Positions 46,701-53,281 of a stretch of DNA of 64,000 bases are shown piece after piece. This stretch comes from Sediminibacillus massiliensis. Lineage in GTDB: Bacteria; Bacillota; Bacilli; Bacillales; Amphibacillaceae. The notes below the pieces were generated by a model, which saw only the letters and a list, made by a program, of their open reading frames with translations, searched no databases and had not been told where the DNA came from. Made by a program: the position numbers and the translations under genes. Numbering within the stretch: the first letter of the stretch is position 1; each line of letters opens with the position of its first letter. The DNA is taken from assembly GCF_900156915.1 (NCBI RefSeq), contig NZ_LT732535.1, positions 1,874,079-1,938,078 on the forward strand. The letters run 5' to 3'.

Positions 46701-47245
46701 TCGATATATTGATCTTTCAGCGCATCCACTAAACGGTCATAAATATAACTCAAATCTTCCAGTTTATTTTTCAAAGCAACCTCACCAGGGTACTTGTGAG
46801 TGAAACGATCCATATCGATAATTTGCGCTGTAAGCATTTCCGGTGTGATGCGGTATCGTTTGAATTCCGTAATCATCCCTTCCAGCTGCTCCATAAACCC
46901 TTGCTTTTCAATTGCCTTCTGGAATACATTCCAGTCCGATTTTCTTTCTTCCGTTATTTTCCTAAGCATCATTTGGATCCCTGTGGATGTAATGAATTTC
47001 CGGGTGCCGCCGCCGGTTTCCTGAAACACCCTCCAGGCCAGTCTGGAAAAACTGAACACTTGTGCCCGGATGCTTCCCGTTATCCGTTTGGCGAGTTCAT
47101 ATTCCTGCTGAAAGGTCATTTGTTCCGGAACGATATAAAAGATCGGCGGTCCCTGAGGATCCTCCTGCAATTTTGTTTCTATTTCCGCGAGGCAGGTACC
47201 GCTTTTGCCAGCACCGGCCTTACCCAATAAAAATCGTATCCCCAT
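43760..47245 (-). CDS. addB: ATP-dependent helicase/nuclease subunit B AddB
   Basis: This 1161-residue partner of AddA carries the second nuclease and recognises Chi. Walker A LLGKAGAGKSGTCL begins at residue 6. The Fe-S cluster cysteines are visible: one in YRCSYQHFAKY near 797 and three in VACTYCPFKSVC near 1125. The nuclease motif LRIIDYKSSSKGL lies between them. The start at ATG 47245 has GAGGAG upstream. A longer frame reaching 47356 would overlap the divergent MFS gene and lacks a site. Confidence 0.97.
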   Translation of the reverse strand: MGIRFLLGKAGAGKSGTCLAEIETKLQEDPQGPPIFYIVPEQMTFQQEYELAKRITGSIRAQVFSFSRLAWRVFQETGGGTRKFITSTGIQMMLRKITEERKSDWNVFQKAIEKQGFMEQLEGMITEFKRYRITPEMLTAQIIDMDRFTHKYPGEVALKNKLEDLSYIYDRLVDALKDQYIDSEDQLQLLADKITEADFMEDAEIYLDGFHHFTPQELLVVEALIKKTSQVSVTLATDGQNDQEVSELDLFCLPTETYQTLKSLAEENSIDIQVERLDQQDGRFENRPYFAHLESYFDKRPSPEYKGTVPIRIAEAVHPRAEVEGVAQEILRLVREEQYRYKDIAVLIRQTEVYHELIHTVFEDYGIPVFIDEKRTMLNHPLLEFVRSALDIVEGNWRYEAVFRLLKTGLIPVADSRYPLTDEAIDELENYVLEYGIRGRSRWISDEPWIFQRFRGFDQASQTDKEQEIQTRINRYRDQVVYALQDFDEKLRDTETIQERAEIIFEWLEGLQVPQRLEENRDRLDEQGHIELAREQEQVWDAVMQLLDEMVEIAGDDKVSLQVFRASLEAGFESLKFAHVPPSMDHVITGTIDRSRITGIKCSFLLGVNEGIWPMKPGESGMISEEERELLAEQGMKLADGSKRQLLDDWFYVYLAFTSAKDQLWISYPLSDEEGKSKVPSQLIKRMEDLFPSCREHTLLQDPEELMDADRFISTPVKTRSALTAQLARNLRGYPIHDAWWNVLNWYIASEDKGGTTYSILQSLFYQNNPTNLSEQTASQLYPQQVKASVSRLEMYYRCSYQHFAKYSLGLEERRIYKLDAPDIGQLFHEALKKITDWVQTEGRNFADLQKQETNQYAQRAVSSLAPVLQHQILHSSNRYKYIQQKLQEIIARAAYVLSEQARQSDFSPIGLELGFGPGQQLPPITIDLPNGYELVLRGRIDRVDRAINQEHLFLRIIDYKSSSKGLNLSEVYYGLALQMLAYLDVVLSHSESWLGVKATPAGVLYFHVHNPMLSQNKRLEDADIEKEIFKKFKMQGLLVENEQIVKMMDTGLDSGMSQIVPAGLKKNGEFRKGSHTAETETFNQLQGYIRELMVQAGTDITSGGVHLNPYQQNQQVACTYCPFKSVCQFDSTLHENNYRRLKEMKDEDVLNEITRRRGDK

Positions 47246-47321
47246 AATGAATTCTCCTCTTATCACAATTTTTCCGGGTTTGCATATAGTACCATAGTTT
47301 CTACAACGGGAGGTTAGCGGT

Positions 47322-48455
47322 ATGTCCAAAAACACATTGACAGCCGGTGCACTCATTTATTGTGCAGTCTTCGTTGCCAGCAGCATCTATGTAATGATCC
47401 CGCTCCAGCCCCGGCTTGCCGAAAGCCATAATGTTTCGATTAGTTACGCCTCGTTGACCAGTTCCCTGTTCATTTGTACTTACGCAACCGGTTTATTGGT
47501 TTTCGGCTTTTTGGCCGACCGTCTTCCCCTTCGCAAAATTCTTGTAACGGGGATGGCCATGTTGAGTCTGATAACCGGTGCGTTGATATTTGCCGCTGAT
47601 GTTGGCCAGTTGATTCTGCTCCGCGCCCTGCAAGGCTTTACAGCAGCCAGCTTTGCTCCGGTCGCTTTCGGATACTGCTTTCGATATTTCCAGGGCTCCC
47701 TGCAGGGAACAGCCATTGCCTTGATCAATACCGGATTCTTGTTTGCAGGCGTTTTCGGTCAGATTATTTCCTCTTATTTGGCAGAAGCTTTCTTCTTTTC
47801 AGCTGTTTTCACCGGTTTTTTTCTGTTTTATCTAATATGTTTTTCTCTATTGTTTATCACATTGAAAAAAGCCGTTCCTTCCGATAGCATACCATCAAAG
47901 AAACCGACTACTATTATTTTATCATGTTTTCAAAATCAAATATTGCGAAAGCTTTACTTAATTGCCTTTTTCTTACTATTACCTATTATGTTATTTTATG
48001 GTTCATTTGAAATATACCTTCATCAAGTATGGACTGATTTTCCTGTCCCTTTACAGTTGTTCCGTGTATGCAGTTTGATTGGAATCCTGCCTTCTTTTTT
48101 CATTAGTGCACTCTTAAGGAGGTTCCGGGCAAAGCAAATTTTGAGGTTTCAATTGTTTGTGATGGTGGCGGGATTCCTCCCCGCGATAGCAGGATTGAAT
48201 GTGGGGACGATTACGTTTGCTTCCTTTTTGATGATTACGTCTACTTCTTTGACCATACCCATGGTTGTATTACTGGTCGGAAGGAACACTGTGCATGGAA
48301 CCAGCGCAGTAGCCATTTACTCCTTCACTCTGCTGAGTGGTGCGAGTGTAGGTTCGGCCCTTGCCTCCCTGGTCCCTTTTCCATTTGTATTAGGGATAAT
48401 CGCTGCAATATTTATCCTGTTGGGCTTACTTGCGAAAACCTTACCAGATGATTAA
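47322..48455 (+). CDS. MFS transporter
   Basis: This 377-residue major facilitator protein has about twelve helices. The loop 2-3 signature is GFLADRLPLRKIL near residue 63, and LLRALQGFTAASFAPVAFGY lies near 100. It resembles the YnfM/AraJ-type drug or sugar efflux branch, but the substrate cannot be inferred. ATG 47322 follows GGGAGG by 9 bases. The 76 bases between it and addB must hold two divergent promoters. Confidence 0.85.
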   Translation: MSKNTLTAGALIYCAVFVASSIYVMIPLQPRLAESHNVSISYASLTSSLFICTYATGLLVFGFLADRLPLRKILVTGMAMLSLITGALIFAADVGQLILLRALQGFTAASFAPVAFGYCFRYFQGSLQGTAIALINTGFLFAGVFGQIISSYLAEAFFFSAVFTGFFLFYLICFSLLFITLKKAVPSDSIPSKKPTTIILSCFQNQILRKLYLIAFFLLLPIMLFYGSFEIYLHQVWTDFPVPLQLFRVCSLIGILPSFFISALLRRFRAKQILRFQLFVMVAGFLPAIAGLNVGTITFASFLMITSTSLTIPMVVLLVGRNTVHGTSAVAIYSFTLLSGASVGSALASLVPFPFVLGIIAAIFILLGLLAKTLPDD

Positions 48456-48500
48456 TATTATAGAACATTTGTTCCCTGATTACAATCGATCAGGTTCTCA

Positions 48501-48553
48501 AAAAGCAAAAAAGCTTGATTCAGTGTGCGTGTCTGAATCAAGCTTTTTGCTTT
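48501..48553. terminator. Bidirectional terminator
   Basis: A stem of about 20 base pairs (AAGCAAAAAGCTTGATTCA/TGAATCAAGCTTTTTGCTT type, one bulge) lies between the convergent MFS and lepB genes. Confidence 0.88.
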
Positions 48554-49097
48554 AATTAAAACTCAACCCTATTTGAGAAACAGGCCAATATCGCACATCG
48601 ACTTTGCCGACAACTTCTTCCTTATTTACGAATCCAAAGTATCTGCTGTCAAGGCTCTCTCTGCGATTATCTCCCATAACGAAAAGTTTTCCTTCTGGGA
48701 CTTGCTTCTGCCCGGTCACATCTTCCAAAGAAAAGTCTTCTGTCAGCGGCAGATCCATTCCCTGTTTAAAAGGATCCAAATAGGACTCTGCTACTTTCTC
48801 TCCATTAAGGTATAACTGGTCATTCCTATATTCAATCGTATCTCCAGGCGTTCCTATCACCCGTTTCACATAATCTTCTTCTTCATTCGCATGAAAGACT
48901 ATAACGTCAAATCGATCGATATCATGAAGGTCATATGCAACCTTGTTGACCATGATCAGATTCTCATCAAACAGAGTCGGTTCCATGGATTTTCCATCGA
49001 CAACATAGCTGGCGAATAAATAGGAACGGAAGAGAAAAGCAAGCAGAACTGCTATCAAAACCGTTCGTATAAGCTTCCAATAATTAATTCTTTGCAT
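48552..49097 (-). CDS. lepB: Signal peptidase I
   Basis: This 181-residue membrane protease has one N-terminal helix. The catalytic serine is in VDGKSMEPTLFDENL near residue 37, and the catalytic lysine is in EDYVKRVIGTPGDTI near 78. The box FVMGDNRRESLDSRYFG follows. It removes signal peptides of secreted proteins. TGGAGGAAG is the RBS. The size and position next to the YhjE-like gene correspond to the B. subtilis sipV locus. Confidence 0.95.
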   Translation of the reverse strand: MQRINYWKLIRTVLIAVLLAFLFRSYLFASYVVDGKSMEPTLFDENLIMVNKVAYDLHDIDRFDVIVFHANEEEDYVKRVIGTPGDTIEYRNDQLYLNGEKVAESYLDPFKQGMDLPLTEDFSLEDVTGQKQVPEGKLFVMGDNRRESLDSRYFGFVNKEEVVGKVDVRYWPVSQIGLSFN

Positions 49098-49149
49098 CTT
49101 TGCTTCCTCCAGGTTGTTTGTATAAACATTTTACCCCGCAGGAAAAAAA

Positions 49150-49803
49150 TTAATCTCTTTTTACCTCCTTGTACGACTCCCTGTCTTTTTTCTGCAGTCT
49201 TTTCTCCAAATATTTCCCGAATACCCAGAACAGTAGAATGCATATACCGACAATCACAGTCTTGACAGGGTTTTGCGCAAAAGAGGTGATACTATCTCCG
49301 ACATAAGCTATTGTGAAAATCATCACTGCTTTCCCGAACAATGCAGCCAATATAAATTGTTGAAAACTGATTTTGGAAAGTCCTGCGACAATGTTAATGA
49401 TCGAAGAAGGAGAAAACGGAAAACACATCAATAAAAACAGCGGTCCGAATCCATGCCTTTCCAGCCAAGAGGTAACTCGTTTTACTTGCTTGTTCTTTCG
49501 CAGCCATAAAAAAAAGCGCTTTTGCCCGAGCCTTCTTACAATCCAGAATACACAAACCGCTCCAATACTTGCACCGATCCAGGAAAGGAGAAATCCTTCC
49601 AGCAGGCCATAGGCTGCTGCATTGGCTAGCACAAACACCACAAGCGGGAGAAAAGATAAAAAAGCTTCAATAAAAGGAAGCAATATTCCCGGTAGTGGTC
49701 CCAGACTTTCATAGCTCTTCAACAACTGCATGAGTAAGTCATCAAATCTATTGTTTTCGATTAGTTCCCTCAATTCGGAGACATCGATGTTTAATAACTG
49801 CAT
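49150..49803 (-). CDS. TVP38/TMEM64 (SNARE-associated DedA-like) membrane protein, YhjE-like
   Basis: This 217-residue membrane protein has the VTT/SNARE-associated domain. It includes GAVCVFWIVRRLGQKRFFLWL, LLMCFPFSPSSIINIVAGLSKISFQQFI and a C-terminal helix with a basic tail. ATG 49803 has GAGGGG upstream. The TTG seven codons earlier has none. B. subtilis yhjE likewise precedes a signal-peptidase gene, here by 52 bases. DedA-like proteins are involved in lipid transport or membrane homeostasis, and the role here is unproven. Confidence 0.88.
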   Translation of the reverse strand: MQLLNIDVSELRELIENNRFDDLLMQLLKSYESLGPLPGILLPFIEAFLSFLPLVVFVLANAAAYGLLEGFLLSWIGASIGAVCVFWIVRRLGQKRFFLWLRKNKQVKRVTSWLERHGFGPLFLLMCFPFSPSSIINIVAGLSKISFQQFILAALFGKAVMIFTIAYVGDSITSFAQNPVKTVIVGICILLFWVFGKYLEKRLQKKDRESYKEVKRD

Positions 49804-49982
49804 CTCTTCCAGACCCCTCGCCAAATCAGCTATAATCAGTGTAGTGTACTTTATTAGTTTTCCTGATTATATTGTAAAGTAAACAAATAAAATTTCCTAG
49901 TTTCAGTATTTATCTGAATCGCTTATTTCATTTATTTTTATGTCTCTATATAATTGGGAGAGAACGGGTGGAGGGGAGAAAA

Positions 49983-50243
49983 ATGTATATTGTTTTGATG
50001 ACTATCGCTTTCATTTTTTGTATCGTGGCCTTGGTTGTCACATTGATGCTTGGCAAAGAAGAAAGCAAGAAGGCTCGCGACTACGAGAAAGAGGGGCATG
50101 GCGCTCAGCAGGCACTAGCCAGGTCCAACAGTTACGAAAAGAGTTCCCTGAAGGAAAATCTTCCATTGTTATTAGTCATTTATATAGCTACTTTTCTGGT
50201 TAGCATTGGGTTGTTCTTGTTCTTTCTTTATAACCCTTTCTAA
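49983..50243 (+). CDS. Small membrane protein, hypothetical
   Basis: This 86-residue protein starts at ATG 49983 with GTGGAGGGG upstream. It has one helix at residues 2-23 (MYIVLMTIAFIFCIVALVVTLML) and a second at about 60-83. A charged KEESKKARDYEKEGHGAQQ stretch lies between them. Two-helix hairpin topology. I do not recognise the family. A strong terminator follows. Confidence 0.7.
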   Translation: MYIVLMTIAFIFCIVALVVTLMLGKEESKKARDYEKEGHGAQQALARSNSYEKSSLKENLPLLLVIYIATFLVSIGLFLFFLYNPF

Positions 50244-50252
50244 ACCAGGTGC

Positions 50253-50282
50253 AAAGGGCCGGCTCAAATAGCCGGCCCTTTT
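50253..50282 (+). terminator. Terminator after the 86-residue protein gene
   Basis: AAAGGGCCGGCT pairs with AGCCGGCCCTTT around CAAAT, then TTTT. Confidence 0.92.
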
Positions 50283-50439
50283 CTGTTTTCAATCCTGTTT
50301 CGCCTCTCCTCATTCCGCTATGCGCTTTTTCCGCTTAAAAATTTATTGCTGAATTTCCATTTATTTCTGTGATTTTTTTGTTTTGAATGCTGTATAATTA
50401 GGTTATAATAGAACATACGTTCGAAAGAGGAGGGGGAAA

Positions 50440-50832
50440 ATGCGTTATCTCAGCGAAGAGGAATTTGAGCTAGCTTCACGTTTTTTGTTCCTTTCCATGG
50501 CAATACTTGTCGTCCAAAAAGATATCCATACTATTCAAGAGACCAATTTTAAAATTAAAGAACCCTATATGGAATTGTTAAATAAAATGGAAACCGAAGC
50601 ACTGGCTGAACGCAGGCAGTTACGGAAAAAAATGGCTGATAAGCAGCTCCAAGTACTCTCCTTGAACAAAAATGATTCCTTTTCTTCTTTTTTGTTCCTG
50701 TGCAGGGGACGGGAAGAAAAAAGGAATTATTTCAATCCGGCGATCCGTAAAAAGGTCGAAAGTATTTTACGGGAGTTTATGCAAAAGGCTCTGCTACAAT
50801 CTCAGCATGATTATTCTTCCCAACATACTTAA
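50440..50832 (+). CDS. yhjD: YhjD-like protein
   Basis: This 130-residue soluble protein is similar in start and position to B. subtilis YhjD (MRYLSEEEFELASRFLFLSMAILVVQKD). It is mostly helical and highly charged, with a possible coiled-coil at residues 45-70. GAGGAGGGGG precedes the ATG. The last 56 bases overlap the 3' end of the convergent comK gene. Function unknown. Confidence 0.78.
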   Translation: MRYLSEEEFELASRFLFLSMAILVVQKDIHTIQETNFKIKEPYMELLNKMETEALAERRQLRKKMADKQLQVLSLNKNDSFSSFLFLCRGREEKRNYFNPAIRKKVESILREFMQKALLQSQHDYSSQHT

Positions 50833-51289
50833 TGCGATGATCAAGCAAGTACCTGAACTGAGCGGTCCGCTGGACTTGATTGAGCAGGGAACCATAAGAA
50901 ACGTCCAGCGTAACGGACTTACCATTCGTAAAAATGATCTGAGAGGACTGATTGGGCGCTTTTACCACTTGATCGATGTGGGAGTGCGCGATCCAGTTAC
51001 ATTGGGGGTTATTTGGAGAAGTAGTCGGAAAAAAATACATTCCACTCGAAGGATCAATAGATATGGGAGCTTTGTGCGTTACTTTGAAGATATCTTTTGT
51101 TCCATCTTGTCTACCTCGCAATGAACTTCCGAAATATTTACAAGCAAGATCGATCACTTTACTTGGAGGCTGTTCAACAAAAATCACCTCGTCGTCTTCC
51201 ATGATGCGGGAGAGGTATTTACCGTTGAACTCTTCCGAAAGAACTGCGAGTGTAAATGGGTTTACTTCATATTGTTTTTTTATTTCCAT
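50777..51289 (-). CDS. comK: Competence transcription factor ComK, short C-terminus
   Basis: This 170-residue ComK should activate DNA-uptake genes by binding paired AT-boxes. Conserved blocks are YEVNPFTLAVL, CKYFGSSLRGRQDGT, THKAPISIDPSSGMYFFPTTSP, PQCNWIAHSHI, FTNGKSVTLDVSYGSLLNQV and RTAQFRYLLDHRI. B. subtilis ComK (192 residues, from memory) continues past DHR with FMLYPK and a helical tail, while this one ends in NNHAEIVAEPFA. The 3' end overlaps yhjD. It may be stable against MecA/ClpCP or may be less active. GAGGATG is the RBS. A longer comK paralogue may exist elsewhere. Confidence 0.88.
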   Translation of the reverse strand: MEIKKQYEVNPFTLAVLSEEFNGKYLSRIMEDDEVIFVEQPPSKVIDLACKYFGSSLRGRQDGTKDIFKVTHKAPISIDPSSGMYFFPTTSPNNPQCNWIAHSHIDQVVKAPNQSSQIIFTNGKSVTLDVSYGSLLNQVQRTAQFRYLLDHRIKYVGKNNHAEIVAEPFA

Positions 51290-51627
51290 CTTATCTATTC
51301 ATCCTCTCATGTTCAGCAATAAATTTAAGCTTGATAACAATTTACCAGAAAATAGTAGAAAAAGATAGAAAAATTTGAAAATTTGTAAAAAATTTCAAAT
51401 TTTGTCATCCTAAAGACTCATTCTGTCCGGAAGCTCGATAACGCTTGCAGAGCAAGGCTGAAATGGACAGAAGGCAATGGAAAAACTCCCGCACATCAGG
51501 TAAGGAGAAAGGCATGACTCGACTTTTTTAATCTGACTTGATAAAAACAGTCGAAAAATGAAATAGCAATTTAAGGAACTATTACGTATAATTGGAACTA
51601 GGACTTTATGCTTTGGGAGGGTGTAAC
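51290..51627. promoter_or_regulatory. Divergent control region between comK and the RRNPP regulator
   Basis: 51369-51403 is an AT-rich stretch of alternating A and T runs with imperfect dyads, loosely like ComK AT-boxes (AAAA-N5-TTTT) or CodY sites, but with no perfect match. 51421-51472 holds the perfect inverted repeat TTCTGTCC/GGACAGAA, enclosing a CTTGC-AGA-GCAAG hairpin. A TATAAT-like -10 for the regulator lies near 51586-51591 with a poor -35. I see no gene in the interval. Confidence 0.5.
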
Positions 51628-52893
51628 ATGATACATGTAGGAAAAAGGATATTGTTAGCACGGTTGTTGAAAGGATATACCCTCAAATCCTTATCAAGCG
51701 GCATAACTTCCCTTTCCAAACTGAGCCGGATTGAAAATGGACAGCTGGTCCCGGATCCTCAGCTTTTACAGACCCTGGCCCGGAAGCTTGATATTCCTCC
51801 TGCTTATTTCCTGGACTTTGATAAAGAGGACAAAGAAGTTCAGCTTCTTCTGATCAGGCTGGCCAAGTATATCATGACTGGTAGTGCAGAAACCGGACAA
51901 TTGATCGATTTAATCGATTCCCATTATTACGAATATCTTCTATCTCCGGAAATGGAATGCTATTACCTTCTCTTAAAAGGAGCTTATCTTTTAAAAGGCC
52001 GGAACAAACACAAGGAATGGAGTTCCATCCACGAGGGGTACATTAATAGCTATTTGGAAAGCAGGGAATCACTGCCTCTGCATCTGGAAAACGCCTATAC
52101 TTATTATCATGGATTCTATCATTATAAAAATTACGAGTTCAGCAGTGCCATCAGTTACTTCTCAAAGTTGAAGAACAATGTCGATGATTTAGCCATAAGG
52201 GCAACATTAACCTTTAATATAGCTTTATTTTATAAGCGGCTTAACGATTACCAGAATGCTATTTTATTCGGGAATGAAGCCATAAACTACTATACTGCAT
52301 TAAATAATAAACACGATACTGCCCAGTCGTTGAATTTACTTGGAACAATGTACAGGGAGACGGGTAATTACGATCAGGCGAAGCTTAAATTTCATGAGGC
52401 TGAAAGAATAGCGGAGGAAAATGGAATTCTCGATATCTTAGGATATGTCTATCACAATCTTGGACTCGTGGAAGTTAATCAGGATAATCTCGAAAAAGGC
52501 ATTCACTTTTTCCTCCATGCTTTACATATCAAACAGCAAGTCAAAAACAGCAATCTACTGATAACATACAGGGAAATTATCGAATGTAAATTAAAAGAGA
52601 AAAAAACAAAAGAAGCTTCTGATTACTATTGGGTGGCAGAGGCGCTGACCAATGATGAAGAGGACCGCTACAGACTCTTGTTTGTTTTTAATGATTATTA
52701 TCTGCTCAATGGCCAAATGGATGAATTTAAAAACAACCTGAAAAAACTGACTTCTTTTTTTGAAAGAACCAATGAGTTCCGCTTTTTGAAGAAATGTTAT
52801 CTGAAATTGGGTAATTTCTATTATTCTAATAAAAATTACAAAGAAGCTTCAAATTACTACTACAAACATATTGAACTACAGGAGGCCAAATAG
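51628..52893 (+). CDS. RRNPP-type quorum-sensing regulator (HTH plus TPR)
   Basis: This is a 421-residue protein. Residues 1-62 are an XRE-type helix-turn-helix (HVGKRILLARLLKGYTLKSLSSGITSLSKLSRIENGQ). From about residue 75 to the end it is helical tetratricopeptide repeats, for instance ATLTFNIALFYKRLNDYQNAILFGNEA, LLGTMYRETGNYDQAKLKFHEA, YHNLGLVEVNQDNLEKGIHFFLHAL and YLKLGNFYYSNKNYKEASNYYYKH. Size and layout match NprR/PlcR-type regulators. ATG 51628 follows GGGAGGG. Its stop abuts the start of a tiny secreted peptide gene, and comK is divergent. No Rap-like phosphatase residues are evident. Confidence 0.88.
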   Translation: MIHVGKRILLARLLKGYTLKSLSSGITSLSKLSRIENGQLVPDPQLLQTLARKLDIPPAYFLDFDKEDKEVQLLLIRLAKYIMTGSAETGQLIDLIDSHYYEYLLSPEMECYYLLLKGAYLLKGRNKHKEWSSIHEGYINSYLESRESLPLHLENAYTYYHGFYHYKNYEFSSAISYFSKLKNNVDDLAIRATLTFNIALFYKRLNDYQNAILFGNEAINYYTALNNKHDTAQSLNLLGTMYRETGNYDQAKLKFHEAERIAEENGILDILGYVYHNLGLVEVNQDNLEKGIHFFLHALHIKQQVKNSNLLITYREIIECKLKEKKTKEASDYYWVAEALTNDEEDRYRLLFVFNDYYLLNGQMDEFKNNLKKLTSFFERTNEFRFLKKCYLKLGNFYYSNKNYKEASNYYYKHIELQEAK

Positions 52894-53040
52894 GTGAAAA
52901 GATTGCTGCTTATTTGTTTCTTTGCAATCATTCTTGCGGCAAGTTTCCAAGAAGATGCACTTCCTGTTCAACTGGCCGATGAAAGCGAAACGGGCGGCGC
53001 CAAAACCACCGGTCCTGAACAGAAGGAAATGAACACATAA
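52894..53040 (+). CDS. Secreted signalling pro-peptide (Phr/NprX-like), cognate of the upstream regulator
   Basis: This is a 48-residue peptide. The GTG at 52894 begins on the base after the regulator stop, with AGGAGG eight bases upstream inside the regulator gene. Residues 1-17 are a signal sequence (MKRLLLICFFAIILAAS). The remaining 31 residues are polar and acidic (FQEDALPVQLADESETGG followed by AKTTGPEQKEMNT). This is the layout of Phr, PapR and NprX precursors, which are exported, trimmed and re-imported by Opp. The mature peptide cannot be fixed; the C-terminal part is the first guess. A terminator follows at once. Confidence 0.8.
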   Translation: MKRLLLICFFAIILAASFQEDALPVQLADESETGGAKTTGPEQKEMNT

Positions 53041-53042
53041 TG

Positions 53043-53079
53043 AAAAAAATCCTTCCGGAAGCCCGGCAAGGATTTTTTT
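53043..53079. terminator. Terminator of the regulator-peptide operon
   Basis: AAAAAATCCTT and CCGG pair with CCGG and AAGGATTTTTT (one bulged C) around AAGC. T tracts on both strands also serve the convergent small gene. Confidence 0.9.
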
Positions 53080-53090
53080 CATTTACCTTA

Positions 53091-53276
53091 TCATTCTGAT
53101 TCCTCTCCCAGATACCCTTCTACATCTAAGCTCTCTTCAAGGTCTGTTCCAAAGTCCGGATTCAACAATGTAAAAGTTTCCAGTTCCAACTTTTCCTTTT
53201 TGTCCAACAACAAATTCACCTTCCATCCTTGCCTTAGTGTTGACTTAATTGCCACTTTCCACTCAAGAACAGGCAC
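53091..53276 (-). CDS. Small acidic hypothetical protein
   Basis: This 61-residue frame opens at GTG 53276, five bases after the stop of the M48 protease gene. It ends 12 bases before a terminator, so it is placed like the last gene of an operon. Its ribosome site is weak: a GGAG lies 19 bases upstream. The N-terminal half is mixed (LRQGWKVNLLLDKKEKLELETFTLL). The C-terminal 25 residues are strongly acidic. No family recognised. Confidence 0.5.
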   Translation of the reverse strand: MPVLEWKVAIKSTLRQGWKVNLLLDKKEKLELETFTLLNPDFGTDLEESLDVEGYLGEESE

Positions 53277-53281
53277 ATTTG

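Noticed and set aside
51369-51403. Canonical ComK AT-boxes upstream of comK
   Set aside because: The stretch is AT-rich with dyads, but no pair of AAAA-N5-TTTT boxes at standard spacing can be read, so it is reported only as an AT-rich control region.
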